This document shows positions 27,747-35,935 of a DNA stretch of 64,000 nucleotides, one piece after another. The stretch covers positions 1,222,387-1,286,386 of the forward strand of contig NZ_CP014163.1 in NCBI RefSeq assembly GCF_001543245.1. Reading direction: 5' to 3'. Numbering within the stretch: position 1 is the stretch's first letter; each line of letters begins with the position of its first letter. Under the pieces are notes generated by a model. The model saw only the letters and a program-made list of their open reading frames with translations. It did not search any database and was not told where the DNA came from. Source of the DNA: Aerococcus urinaehominis (GTDB lineage Bacteria; Bacillota; Bacilli; Lactobacillales; Aerococcaceae). Position numbers and translations under genes: made by a program.

Positions 27747-27778
27747 AAAAGCCCTGGTGTCGGTAACCAGGGCTTTTT
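27747..27778. terminator. Bidirectional terminator htrA / GPH transporter
   Basis: AAAAGCCCTGGT/ACCAGGGCTTTT hairpin between convergent genes. Confidence 0.85.
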
Positions 27779-27803
27779 ACTGTTTATTTAGTAAACTGAT
27801 TTT

Positions 27804-29342
27804 TTAATCATCGAAATGAATTTCATCATAATTATTAGCTACTTCAGTCCGACCAAGGTCTTTGTTAACCCGCTCCAATAGTTGCGGTGTCAAGTTGTAG
27901 ACAAAGGTTAGAGCGATGAAAACTAATAACCAACCAAGACCTGGGAACCAACCTGATAGGGATTTTAAGGCATCCGCGTTTTCGGCAGTCCAAGTCGCAG
28001 TATTATTAAGGTCTAAGCTCGGGATGAAGGTAGCTAAGATTAGTGGTACAGCAGCTTGACCGATACCTTGTCCAATTTTACGAGCCATTGAATAGATAGC
28101 ATAGATTGAGCCTTCGTTCCGAGAACCAGTTTGCCATTCTTGGTAGTCAATGGCATCACCGACCATACCCCAAACGTAAACCCACATACCGAATGAGAAG
28201 GTATTAGCAATGGTTTGTACAGCGATGAAAATCCACGGCTGCTCAGGAGACACTGGGAAGATAGCGTATAGGAAGTAGGCAACAAAGGCACCAATTACTG
28301 GCCAAGATGACACCGCTTTGGTACCCCATTTACGTAAAGCAAAGGTCCCGAGGGTTGCGCCAATGATGAGCGGCACAATTTGTGGTAGGGCTGACCAAGC
28401 ATTTAGAGAACCATCACCATAATAAATTTGATAGTTCAATTGGAAAAGTTGTGGTGCAGTTTGGATAAAGAGCACCTGAGCTAATGATGCCAAAGAAACT
28501 CCAATAACAGCACGGTTCTTGAAGAAATCTTTTAACACATCAAAGAAATTATTTTCCTTATCACCTTCAACTACTTCGTTAGTTGGCTCAACAACTTCAA
28601 CTTTGTCTAAGTCAGGATTAATTTCTTTGGCCTCTGAAATAGGCACATGAACTAGGCGCTCTTCAGTATTAAAGTAAGTGATAAAAAATGAAAGTGTGGC
28701 AATCACGCCTAGGCCAATTGCGATTGGAAACATTCGTTGTCCCTGGAAAATTGATTCGCCATTTACAGTTTGATAAACAATTAAAGGAATAAGTACTGTT
28801 AATAGTGTATTACCAATTTGTGATTCCCATGCTCGAGCAGTTGATAATAGGGATCGTTGTTCAGACTCAACTGTCATAACTGAAGCTAGGGAGCCATAAG
28901 GCACGTTAACACAGGTGTACATTAAATCCCATAGAATATAGCCGACTGCGCCAACAGTGAAGCGGACACCGTATGAAAAGGCTGATGAGTCAATAAACAT
29001 GACGGTAGCTGCTAATGCTAGGGCCGGGCCAAAATAAAGAACCCAGGGCTTAAATTTTTCCCTTTTTTGTCCACGTGGGTCCAAACGGTCGATAATTGAT
29101 CCAACAATCGGATCATTAATGGCGTCTATAATTTTAGCTACTAATATTAGCGCTGAATAGTGGGTTAGCTTAATACCTAAATATTGGGTATAAAAAATAA
29201 ATTGATAGGCTGAAATAAGTGTAAAACTCATATTACAACCAAAATCACCAAAGAAGTAGCCGATGAGGTCGCGTCCAGAGAAGGGCCTTTTGCGCTCATC
29301 AAATATAACTGTAGTTGGCTCTTTTTTTGCATTTGTTGCCAT
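27804..29342 (-). CDS. Glycoside-pentoside-hexuronide (GPH) family sugar symporter
   Basis: A 512-residue, about 12-helix transporter of the GPH:cation symporter family (MelB/LacS/XylP type), recognised from GYFFGDFGCNMSFTLISAY, the IIDAINDPIVGSIIDR motif and YVWGMVGDAIDYQEWQTGSRNEG. It lacks the C-terminal EIIA-like domain of LacS. The sugar cannot be told, and no glycosidase gene is adjacent. A promoter (TTTACT-N17-TATAAT) with a palindromic operator at the start site suggests catabolite or LacI-type control. Confidence 0.85.
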   Translation of the reverse strand: MATNAKKEPTTVIFDERKRPFSGRDLIGYFFGDFGCNMSFTLISAYQFIFYTQYLGIKLTHYSALILVAKIIDAINDPIVGSIIDRLDPRGQKREKFKPWVLYFGPALALAATVMFIDSSAFSYGVRFTVGAVGYILWDLMYTCVNVPYGSLASVMTVESEQRSLLSTARAWESQIGNTLLTVLIPLIVYQTVNGESIFQGQRMFPIAIGLGVIATLSFFITYFNTEERLVHVPISEAKEINPDLDKVEVVEPTNEVVEGDKENNFFDVLKDFFKNRAVIGVSLASLAQVLFIQTAPQLFQLNYQIYYGDGSLNAWSALPQIVPLIIGATLGTFALRKWGTKAVSSWPVIGAFVAYFLYAIFPVSPEQPWIFIAVQTIANTFSFGMWVYVWGMVGDAIDYQEWQTGSRNEGSIYAIYSMARKIGQGIGQAAVPLILATFIPSLDLNNTATWTAENADALKSLSGWFPGLGWLLVFIALTFVYNLTPQLLERVNKDLGRTEVANNYDEIHFDD

Positions 29343-29362
29343 GGATAAGCTCCTTTATATTA

Positions 29363-29395
29363 TGTAATACGCTTACTTCTATGAAGCGCTTACGC
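29363..29395. promoter_or_regulatory. cre/LacI-type operator pair at the GPH transporter promoter
   Basis: ATGAAGCGCTTACGC (29381-29395), with palindromic core AAGCGCTT at 29384-29391, overlaps the expected transcription start, and TGTAATACGCTTAC (29363-29376) lies just downstream in the leader. Both resemble cre or LacI-family operators and share CGCTTAC with the scr operators at 50 kb. Confidence 0.5.
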
Positions 29396-29397
29396 GA

Positions 29398-29426
29398 ATT
29401 ATAGAGAGTTAATTATATAAAGTAAA
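29398..29426 (-). promoter_or_regulatory. Promoter of the GPH transporter gene
   Basis: Minus-strand TTTACT (29426-29421), 17-base spacer, TATAAT (29403-29398). Confidence 0.6.
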
Positions 29427-29536
29427 GCTTTTTTGTGAAAAAATAGACATGTAATGTTAAAAAGCTTGAAAAATAGGAGTTTGCATTTATTGTCTTATCC
29501 TATTTTGTATGCATTTTGTTTTGTTTAGGCTAAGCT

Positions 29537-29562
29537 AAAAGCCCAGCCAAAACGGCTGGGCT
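29537..29562 (-). terminator. Terminator of the OFA-family transporter gene
   Basis: AAGCCCAGCC/GGCTGGGCTT hairpin followed on the minus strand by TTTTAGC, 30 bases after the stop of the gene at 29592. Confidence 0.75.
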
Positions 29563-29591
29563 TAATGTATATAAATTTTATTATGGGCTTG

Positions 29592-30872
29592 TTAACCTTG
29601 GCTTTTATTGCTAGCAAATTGGTAGGCAAGGTACCAGAAGATGGCACCAGCAACCGCAAAAATAATATTAATCCACCAGCCACCTGCGTAGGAGCCGGTT
29701 GTGTCGTAGATCAAAGGCACAAGTAGCGGACCAATGGCTGTACCAATCTGAGTAGAAGAAGTAACATAACCGTAGGCCTCTCCATAGCGTTTGTTAGAGT
29801 AAATAGTTGAGGTCACAATTGGCGGTAAAACAGTACCAGTAGCGATACCTAAACCACCAAAGAAGACAACAACACCGACTGGGCCAATCATGCTGCCAGC
29901 TAGCAACATAGAGACAAAGGAAAGCGCTAGGGCACCCATACCTGTAAAGAGGGTGACCTTAAAGCCAAATTTGTCATTAATCCAGCCCATCAGGATTTTA
30001 CCAAAGACCCCTACTAATAGATAGGCAGATACTGTAATCGATTCAACTACTGGGCCCTGGGCTTCTGTTAGGCCAGGGGAGAATTGCAGGGAGCCACCGT
30101 TAGCTAAACCATTAGCCACTGCCCCTAATAATAATAGGATAAAGAAGGCCTTGGTCCAAGATTGACCAATTGGCAGGTCTACATCCAGATTGTTGCCCTG
30201 GTCTGCTTCCTCTTTTTGCTTGTCTTCGGGGTTAATTTCGTTTTTGTGCTGGTAACCATAAGCCTCAAGGCCTCTGTCTTCTGGTTTTTGATCAATGATA
30301 AAGATACCAAAGACAAAAGCAATGACTAAAGCGACTATACCATAAACCAGGTAAGCATGGCGCCAACCGAAGTTGGTAATCAGATAGGTGATAATTGGAC
30401 TAAAAATAAAACCACCGGCTGAAATCCCAGCAAAGGCAATAGAAGTTGCCAGACCACGTTTTTCTACAAACCAATTATTAATCATCATAGTCATTGGGAT
30501 AGAGGTGGTAGAGATAAAGGCAAAACCAATTACAAAAGAAATAATATAGAAGTGCCAAGCATTTTGCGCAAAAGCATAAGCGATTAGCCCAAGGCCAAAT
30601 ATAGCTGCAAAAATTGTCCAAAGTCTTTTAAAATTACGCTCTGTTAAGAACTTGGAAGCAATTGGCCCGATAAAAATACCGACTGCCTGTACAATTGTCG
30701 TATTCAGAGAGAAAGCTGATCGTGAAAAGCCTAAATCTTCCGTTACCGCAATTTGCCATTTGTTAAATAATGAGGTAACTGCTGGCATATAAGTGGCCAG
30801 AATAATAGTAGCCGCGAATAAAATAATCCAAGCATAGTGGAATTTTTTACCGCTCTGGTGAGTATTCGTCAT
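29592..30872 (-). CDS. MFS transporter, oxalate/formate antiporter (OFA)-like
   Basis: A 426-residue 12-helix major facilitator resembling the OFA family (long helix blocks, NKWQIAVTEDLGFSRSAFSL near the start, GLATSIAFAGISAGGFIFSPI in helix 5, and a cytoplasmic central loop rich in Asp/Glu/Lys at about 205-230). The family exports or exchanges carboxylates such as oxalate, formate or pyruvate; the substrate here is not determined. Monocistronic; -10 TATAAT at 30910-30905 on the minus strand. Confidence 0.8.
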   Translation of the reverse strand: MTNTHQSGKKFHYAWIILFAATIILATYMPAVTSLFNKWQIAVTEDLGFSRSAFSLNTTIVQAVGIFIGPIASKFLTERNFKRLWTIFAAIFGLGLIAYAFAQNAWHFYIISFVIGFAFISTTSIPMTMMINNWFVEKRGLATSIAFAGISAGGFIFSPIITYLITNFGWRHAYLVYGIVALVIAFVFGIFIIDQKPEDRGLEAYGYQHKNEINPEDKQKEEADQGNNLDVDLPIGQSWTKAFFILLLLGAVANGLANGGSLQFSPGLTEAQGPVVESITVSAYLLVGVFGKILMGWINDKFGFKVTLFTGMGALALSFVSMLLAGSMIGPVGVVVFFGGLGIATGTVLPPIVTSTIYSNKRYGEAYGYVTSSTQIGTAIGPLLVPLIYDTTGSYAGGWWINIIFAVAGAIFWYLAYQFASNKSQG

Positions 30873-30969
30873 TTTATAACTCCTTTTTTAAAATATACAT
30901 CTCTATTATACCTTTTTTCTTGTAAAATTTTAAGCGTGAGGCTCTAATCTTATCAGCAATGAACATATT

Positions 30970-31192
30970 TCTTCCACAGCTCATGTGGAATAAACAGGGG
31001 AAAACTTATCCACAAAAAATGAGTTATGTGGACAAGTTAGTAAAAACCTGTGGGTATCATCTTTCTAATGTGGAAGAAATTGTGGTAAATTTGAGTGTTT
31101 TACACATTAAGAAAGCATAAAGATCAAAAAGCTGATAATATCAGCATTTTAATTGTGTATAATTGTGGATATGTGGATAACTTTGTGGATTA
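30970..31192. other. Dense DnaA-box cluster (origin-like)
   Basis: Within 223 bases of AT-rich intergenic DNA there are three boxes matching TTATNCACA exactly (31006-31014 plus strand; 31154-31162 and 31172-31180 minus strand), four with one mismatch (31027-31035, 31098-31106, 31164-31172, 31184-31192) and several weaker ones (30970, 30984, 31049, 31081). Two boxes at 31164-31180 overlap head to tail, as in Bacillus subtilis oriC. A 15-base palindrome GCTGATAATATCAGC lies at 31131-31145. dnaA and dnaN are not in the window, and gene orientation does not switch here, so this may be a DnaA titration/regulatory site rather than oriC. Confidence 0.7.
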
Positions 31193-31264
31193 ATTAGTTT
31201 TACTGCTAAGCAAAAAATTTTGGTCTGAACATTAATCCTGCTAAGCTGTATGAGAGGTGAAATC

Positions 31265-31657
31265 ATGGCAAAAGAAAGATTATTTTTACAAGTAGATGAA
31301 GAAGGCTTACACTTACCAATTGCAGATGGTCAATGGCATATCGATGGGCAAACTACTTATTCCGCTCTAGAGATGTTACTGGCTTCAACCGCAGCTTGTG
31401 GCGCTAGTGTTTTTCGTGATTTATTAAAGAATTCTGAGGTAGCCGCTAAATTGACGGGGGTAAAAATTGATTTTACCCGTCATGAAGAGCGACCGCGCCC
31501 TATTAAGTCGATTACTTTGACCTTTTTAGTTGATGCCGAGGATGACAAGGCCAAACGTCGAGCCAGTCAAATGACCCGGTTTGTATCACGTTACTGTCCA
31601 GTGATTCAATCTTTAGACCCTGATATTGATTTAAAAGAAGTTGTTGAATTTATCTAA
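31265..31657 (+). CDS. OsmC/Ohr family protein
   Basis: A 130-residue OsmC-fold protein. Start set at ATG 31265 five bases after GAGAGGTG; the upstream in-frame ATG overlaps that site. It has the usual family pattern: an N-terminal strand region, the helix with a first Cys (TAACGASVFRDLL, about residue 47) and a second Cys near the end (VSRYCPVIQSL, about 113), the two cysteines that act in hydroperoxide reduction in OsmC/Ohr. Role is probably redox defence; substrate unknown. It is followed by a small terminator and then rlmH. Confidence 0.85.
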   Translation: MAKERLFLQVDEEGLHLPIADGQWHIDGQTTYSALEMLLASTAACGASVFRDLLKNSEVAAKLTGVKIDFTRHEERPRPIKSITLTFLVDAEDDKAKRRASQMTRFVSRYCPVIQSLDPDIDLKEVVEFI

Positions 31658-31679
31658 AGACATACACTTGTGCTGATTT

Positions 31680-31714
31680 AAAGAAAGCAGGCTTGACCAG
31701 CTTTCTTTTATTTA
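31680..31714 (+). terminator. Terminator after OsmC-family gene
   Basis: AAAGAAAGC / GCTTTCTTT stem with an 11-base loop followed by TATTT. Confidence 0.6.
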
Positions 31715-31747
31715 CGATAATAATATTTGCTTGAGAGGAGGACTGGT

Positions 31748-32227
31748 ATGGATATACAAGTCGTATGTGTAGGAAAGTTAAAGGAAAAATATTTAAAGCA
31801 AGGGGTTGCCGAGTACCAAAAGCGACTCAGTAAATATACTAAGTTTAAAATTGATGAGGTAGGGGACGAGGCAACGCCTGATAACTTGAGTGATCATGAA
31901 ATAGAACAAATTTTAGCTAAAGAGGCTGACCGTATTCTAGCTAAAATTGGACCTGGCCGGAAAATAATTGTCTTAGCTATCGAAGGCGATTTAGTTTCTT
32001 CTGAACAACTAGCCGATCGCATCAACCAGTATGCGACCTATGGCGATAGTAAATTGACCTTGGTGATTGGTGGCTCATTAGGTTTGGCAGAAAAACTGAA
32101 AGCCCAGGCCGACTGGTCGATATCTTTTGGCCGGATTACCCTGCCCCACCAACTGATGCGCCTGGTTTTAACCGAGCAAATTTACCGGGCCTTTCGTATC
32201 ATTAACCACCATGCTTACCATAAGTAG
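31748..32227 (+). CDS. rlmH: 23S rRNA pseudouridine-1915 N3-methyltransferase RlmH
   Basis: A SPOUT-family methyltransferase that methylates pseudouridine 1915 of helix 69 in the assembled ribosome, using SAM. Start set at ATG 31748, six bases after AGGAGG, giving the canonical 159 residues. The trefoil-knot glycine loop (LTLVIGGSLGL, about 98-108) and the conserved C terminus HHAYHK are present. In staphylococci (orfX) this gene is the attachment site of SCC elements; no inserted element is seen here. Confidence 0.96.
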   Translation: MDIQVVCVGKLKEKYLKQGVAEYQKRLSKYTKFKIDEVGDEATPDNLSDHEIEQILAKEADRILAKIGPGRKIIVLAIEGDLVSSEQLADRINQYATYGDSKLTLVIGGSLGLAEKLKAQADWSISFGRITLPHQLMRLVLTEQIYRAFRIINHHAYHK

Positions 32228-32234
32228 GCTAAGT

Positions 32235-32264
32235 AAAAAGGAAGGCAAACCGCCTTCCTTTTTT
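32235..32264. terminator. Bidirectional terminator rlmH / DUF1002 gene
   Basis: AAAAGGAAGGC/GCCTTCCTTTT hairpin with T-tract, between convergent genes. Confidence 0.85.
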
Positions 32265-32274
32265 ATTGTTATTC

Positions 32275-33243
32275 TTATTGTTGGTCTTGGTCGTTGTTGC
32301 CGCCACCAAACAGGGTGCGGAAGAAGTTGCTAATCGCATCCCAAATGCTTTGGCCATCTTTGGCTAATTGCTCTTTATCAGCATTATCCCAAGCAGTTTT
32401 GGCCTTGTCGAATAATTGACCACCTTGGGAAGCAATCTCTTGACCGAGATTACGGATTTGTTCTCTTTGCTCATCTGTCAACTCGATTTGAGAAAAGTTT
32501 TGCATATAGTTGATGATTGACTGGATATTTTCCTGGCTTAAGACATCTTGAAGATTGTAGTTATTAACTACATTGTTCACGATGACTTGGATTTGGTCGA
32601 TGGTGATTTCACCATTATTCTCAGCCTTGGCCTGGTCAACTTCAGTTTTAATTTCAGCGATTGCGGCATTTAGCACTTCATCAGAGTAACCTTCTTTGCC
32701 TTGGTTTTCTTGGTTGATGCTAGAAGTAACGACTAATTCATCCTGAGCTACACTGACAGCTTGGTCATCTAAGGTGTAACCAGCATCAGCAAAGGCTTTA
32801 TAGACACCGGCTAGAGCACCGGAACCATCGACAGGTACTGCAGAAGCTACCTTGATATCAACATCGACCGCGCCTGCTGTTAGAGCGGCATTTTGATATT
32901 GGAGTGGGGTAATATCGGTAATGGTTTCTGGTGTGACGATTTCTACAGAAATTTTGCCATCGTTCTTAGCTGGTGTGATATAGGCTGAAGAGTAGACTTG
33001 GCGGTAAGGGTAGCTATCATTGAGCAGGTCATTTAGTTCATTGACATGAACTTGGATTTCTTGGGCACCATCTTCGACACCAAGTTCCCTTTTAGTGGTA
33101 TTGAATTGTTGGTCGTTCAGACTCTCGCCATAGGTAAACATGGGATTAATTTGGATTTTGTCTGCTAAAACGCGTGGTGCTGCTAGGATAGAAGCAGCTA
33201 GAGCCGCTGATAAAACAAGCGCTTTTTTCTTATGGTTCATCAT
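32275..33243 (-). CDS. Secreted DUF1002 protein (YpuA-like)
   Basis: A 322-residue exported protein with signal peptide (about 1-27, cut after VLA) followed by the DUF1002 domain (about 30-270), recognised from TYGESLNDQQFNTTKRELGV and the SSAYITP and ALTAGAVDVDIKVAS segments. The C-terminal part (about 270-322) is a charged helix and a Gly/Asn/Asp/Gln tail. Family function is unknown; B. subtilis YpuA is linked to cell-envelope stress. GGAGG site; two adjacent ATGs are possible starts. A weak WalR-like repeat (33307-33323, one mismatch) is upstream. Confidence 0.85.
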   Translation of the reverse strand: MMNHKKKALVLSAALAASILAAPRVLADKIQINPMFTYGESLNDQQFNTTKRELGVEDGAQEIQVHVNELNDLLNDSYPYRQVYSSAYITPAKNDGKISVEIVTPETITDITPLQYQNAALTAGAVDVDIKVASAVPVDGSGALAGVYKAFADAGYTLDDQAVSVAQDELVVTSSINQENQGKEGYSDEVLNAAIAEIKTEVDQAKAENNGEITIDQIQVIVNNVVNNYNLQDVLSQENIQSIINYMQNFSQIELTDEQREQIRNLGQEIASQGGQLFDKAKTAWDNADKEQLAKDGQSIWDAISNFFRTLFGGGNNDQDQQ

Positions 33244-33267
33244 AAATTCCTCCTTAAAGTTTCAATC

Positions 33268-33273
33268 ATTATA
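33268..33273 (-). promoter_or_regulatory. -10 element of DUF1002 gene
   Basis: Minus-strand TATAAT about 25 bases upstream of the start codon; the -35 is not clear. Confidence 0.4.
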
Positions 33274-33279
33274 TCATGA

Positions 33280-33600
33280 TAAGCTTAAATTGACCTAAAA
33301 TATGGATTAACACTTAATTAATATTGGGTAGTTATCGGCAGGACAAGGACTAACATGCTGGTAGGTGGAGCCCTGGCCCTAAACGATTTTGGTCAGACCA
33401 TGAGCTAGGGACTAAACTAAATAGGGCTACGAGCAAATGAATTGAAACCGTTTTTTTTTTTTGATAAAGTAAAATTGTCAGGAAGATAAGCGAGCAACTT
33501 TATTCGTTTTACCAATTGCGATATTGAACTAAGTCAATTGTTGGTTAGGCCTAACTATATTGCCTTAGATTTGTGCCGCCAATTTGGTTTATAACAGCTT
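33280..33600. other. Intergenic region with a T12 tract and a palindrome
   Basis: No gene is assigned. It holds a run of 12 T at 33451-33462, several complementary GC-richer segments (CCCTA/TAGGG, AGCCC/GGGCT) between 33360 and 33435 that could fold, and a perfect 12-base palindrome GTTAGGCCTAAC at 33544-33555, 60 bases upstream of the next gene. A small structured RNA is possible but unproven. Confidence 0.4.
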
Positions 33601-33615
33601 AGGAGATGAGTATAC

Positions 33616-33822
33616 ATGTCAAAAAAACATTATAGGGTTATCCTGATATCAATGCTTGTTTTAACGCTTCTAACGACCATCTACGACCTTTATTATGAAT
33701 CTATTTCAGATAATTTTTTAATCACGGTGGCAATAAGCACCTTGTTTGGCATCGTAAATGTAACATTATGGTTAAACTACCGAAATTACTTTCCCAAAGA
33801 TGACGACCATGGGAAAGAATAA
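33616..33822 (+). CDS. Small two-helix membrane protein
   Basis: A 68-residue protein with two predicted membrane helices (about 7-24 and 32-53) and a charged C terminus ending DDDHGKE. The ATG follows TAGGAG. I do not recognise it. A second tiny protein of the same layout (basic M-S/T-K-K start, two helices) begins 68 bases downstream, and the two look like distant paralogues in one transcript. Confidence 0.6.
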   Translation: MSKKHYRVILISMLVLTLLTTIYDLYYESISDNFLITVAISTLFGIVNVTLWLNYRNYFPKDDDHGKE

Positions 33823-33890
33823 AGCTTGGCTATCTTGCTGTCACAAGTAATTGAAAGCAAACTAGGATTTATTAGTGGAGGGCGCTTAAT

Positions 33891-34055
33891 ATGACTAAAA
33901 AGAACATCTTTACTGGTATTCTAATGTCGATGTTGACCTACTTTATTGTTAAAGCACCAGGGTCTACTGTCTTAGATGAAACAAGCTACTTGATACTTAA
34001 GTATGCCTTGTTAATAATTGGCCTCTATATGTTAGTATGGCTGAGAAAAAATTAG
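33891..34055 (+). CDS. Small two-helix membrane protein, 54 residues
   Basis: Encodes MTKKNIFTGILMSMLTYFIV and so on, 54 residues ending LVWLRKN, with helices at about 5-20 and 33-51. The ATG has a strong GGAGGG site nine bases upstream, which is the main support for a gene. It has the same layout as the preceding 68-residue protein. Function unknown. A terminator lies 50 bases downstream. Confidence 0.55.
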   Translation: MTKKNIFTGILMSMLTYFIVKAPGSTVLDETSYLILKYALLIIGLYMLVWLRKN

Positions 34056-34106
34056 AATTTGCTGGCCAAGTGTTGGCCATGACTAAATGCTGTGATTGAG
34101 TAGAAA

Positions 34107-34152
34107 AAAACCAGGTAGATCCTAAACCTTATGGTGGACCTGCCTGGTTTTT
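34107..34152 (+). terminator. Terminator whose T-tract holds the IS insertion site
   Basis: CCAGGTAG-ATCC / GGAC-CTGCCTGG hairpin with A7 before and GTTTTT after. The last bases, GTTTTTAT at 34147-34154, are the left copy of the insertion sequence target duplication. Before insertion it was probably a shared terminator with the DUF4015 gene now at 35944. Confidence 0.7.
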
Positions 34153-34154
34153 AT
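34147..34154. repeat. 8-bp target site duplication, left copy
   Basis: GTTTTTAT, identical to the right copy at 35936-35943. Eight bases is the usual duplication length for ISL3-family elements. Confidence 0.9.
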
Positions 34155-34180
34155 GGCTCTTTGTCAAATAGTGTTGGTGA
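34155..34180. repeat. Left inverted repeat of the insertion sequence
   Basis: GGCTCTTTG...GTGTTGGTGA; pairs with the right end at 35910-35935. Confidence 0.88.
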
Positions 34181-34458
34181 TATTAAAGATCGAAGTTTTG
34201 ACTTCGGTCTTTTTTATTTTTTCTAGCCATAGGCTAGAGTCTCCAGAGAATTGGTCATCTGTTCAACAGCCATGGCACCGGTTCGAGCCAAGGTCTCTCA
34301 CCTCGCCAGCCTCAAACAAGCTGTAGTCAATCGCTATATCCGTACGTCGCGTTGCTCCTACGGCTCTAGGATTGTCACAGCTTGTATTTCTTTGGCGTGC
34401 TTAACATGGCTAACAGATGCCCATTCTCTTCCGCCTCTAGTAAAAAATATCTTTTAAC

Positions 34459-35811
34459 TTAGGCACATAGGGCCCTAGATTCTGTATCTAGCTTTTCAAT
34501 CTTTCTATTTATGGTAGGTTTATTTTCCCTCTTTACCTCATATGATTTAAAGGAAAGAAAAGCCCTTGCCCTTAAATGATAAAAATTGCGGTAACCAAAT
34601 CCGGAACGCTTAATATTCTTAATTTTATTATTCATACCCTCAATTGGCCCATTGGAAAGTGTATAACGAAAGCTATTGATAATAGCAGGTAAGTATTTGA
34701 GCAGAGTATTCATCGTTTTTCTCAAATTCTTCGGGAGCCGTTGGCTCTTATTGCGACTAATTGTATGTAGGAAAGCATTGATATTCCCTGTTTTAAGGTG
34801 ATATTTGAGCTCATTGACGACATCATAGACTTTTCTAAATTTACTGTCGATATTAAGCATAAATTCAACTATACCTGCTTCTGTTATAAGGCCATCAAAT
34901 AAGCGATGTGTGCGGTAATTAACACTATTCAGTGCTTCTTGGTTCTTTAAAATCAGCTTCCATAACTGTTTCAATTTCCGATAGTGTGTTGATTGCTTAG
35001 GTTGTTGATTCATCACAAGAATCCGTTGGCTATTCAAAGTCTGATTCAGTAGTTGGACAATATGGAATCGGTCAATAATAATTTTCGCATTTGGAAAGAT
35101 TTGTTGTAAAAAATCATAATAAGGTGAGTACATATCCATGGTAATCGTTTCAACTAGCTTTCTCTTTTCCAGAGGGAAACGCATAAAATAATCTCTTAAA
35201 TAAGCTTGCGTCCGATCTTCTAATATATCAAATAAACGATGATTAGCTGCATCCACTAGGATGCAAGACATAGCGCCTGAGACATTTTTAACAGATTTAA
35301 ACTCATCAATAGATAAATGCCTAGGTAGTTGCCGGTAACTTTGTTTGAATTGTTTAGCAGTCGATTCAAGCAGACGAATAACAGTAGAATTTGAAATATT
35401 AAGTTTTTTAGCGATTAAGGACATACTTTGCGACTCTGATAATTCTTGTATCGCTAAACACTTGATTTGGCGACTAATAAAGCAATTTTTAGCAACTAGA
35501 TTAGAAGAGGCTGTAAACGTAATTTGGCAATTTTTACAGAAAAATCGCTGTTTTTTTAATACTAAAGAGATTGGTTGTGTGTTGAATTCACCTATTAAAA
35601 TGCGCGATAGTTTATAACCATGCTTAATAATACTAGCTTGGTCAGCCTCCTTATGGAGGCAATTTGGACAGCTGTCTGGTTGATAAGTTAGTGTGCCGTA
35701 GATTACTTTATGAGTCACTTGTTTAATCTTTTTAATCGTTACCTTGTCCTCTAATTTAATATTTTCGTCTGTAATACTTAATAGGTTTTTGATACAATCA
35801 TTTTGAGCCAT
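34459..35811 (-). CDS. ISL3-family transposase
   Basis: A 450-residue DDE transposase of ISL3 family. Zinc-finger region near the N terminus (CPNCLHKEAD and CKNCQITF, about residues 34-95), a helix-turn-helix (SMSLIAKKLNISNSTVIRLLE, about 130-150), then the DDE core: SIDEFKSVK, ITMDMYSPYYDF and the late SNGPIEGMNNKIKNIKRSGFGY segment with the catalytic Glu. Open reading frame is intact and length is typical, so the element may be active. It is transcribed toward the left end of the element. Confidence 0.93.
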   Translation of the reverse strand: MAQNDCIKNLLSITDENIKLEDKVTIKKIKQVTHKVIYGTLTYQPDSCPNCLHKEADQASIIKHGYKLSRILIGEFNTQPISLVLKKQRFFCKNCQITFTASSNLVAKNCFISRQIKCLAIQELSESQSMSLIAKKLNISNSTVIRLLESTAKQFKQSYRQLPRHLSIDEFKSVKNVSGAMSCILVDAANHRLFDILEDRTQAYLRDYFMRFPLEKRKLVETITMDMYSPYYDFLQQIFPNAKIIIDRFHIVQLLNQTLNSQRILVMNQQPKQSTHYRKLKQLWKLILKNQEALNSVNYRTHRLFDGLITEAGIVEFMLNIDSKFRKVYDVVNELKYHLKTGNINAFLHTISRNKSQRLPKNLRKTMNTLLKYLPAIINSFRYTLSNGPIEGMNNKIKNIKRSGFGYRNFYHLRARAFLSFKSYEVKRENKPTINRKIEKLDTESRALCA

Positions 35812-35909
35812 GTGAATTCTCCTTTGTAGTTTTGTCTGACAACTTAATTATAAAGAATTCACTGGCTTTTTGTGATTCCAAATAAAAAAAGGTGTCAGTG
35901 AGTTTTTAC

Positions 35910-35935
35910 TCACCAACACCAAAAAGTATAGAACC
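35910..35935. repeat. Right inverted repeat of the insertion sequence
   Basis: Complement reads GGTTCTATAC...GTGTTGGTGA, matching the left repeat. A GTGAGT/ACTCAC hairpin at 35898-35913 overlaps its inner end. Confidence 0.88.

Larger units (their letters stand above)
34155..35935 (-). mobile_element. Complete ISL3-family insertion sequence (1781 bp)
   Basis: The element is bounded by imperfect inverted repeats of about 26 bases (34155-34180 and 35910-35935, 17 of 26 identical, inner ten bases GTGTTGGTGA identical) and by a perfect 8-bp duplication GTTTTTAT. It contains one intact transposase gene on the minus strand and a ~250-base noncoding stretch at the left with a small terminator-like hairpin (about 34186-34212). 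All these traits fit ISL3 family. Identical duplications and an intact transposase point to recent insertion. Confidence 0.93.

Noticed and set aside
30970-31192. Calling the DnaA-box cluster the chromosomal origin outright
   Set aside because: dnaA/dnaN are absent and gene orientation does not reverse here, so I report it as an origin-like cluster only.
32190-32227. SCC-type attachment site at the 3' end of rlmH
   Set aside because: No inserted element, direct repeat or recombinase gene follows; the downstream DNA is a terminator and an ordinary gene.
33307-33323. WalR-like repeat upstream of the DUF1002 gene
   Set aside because: TTAACA-N5-TTAATA has a mismatch in the second half-site and lies in very AT-rich DNA; too weak to list as a site.
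34251-34457. 68-codon plus-strand ORF inside the insertion sequence
   Set aside because: It lies in the noncoding left part of the ISL3-family element, has no ribosome-binding site and resembles no protein; treated as part of the element.
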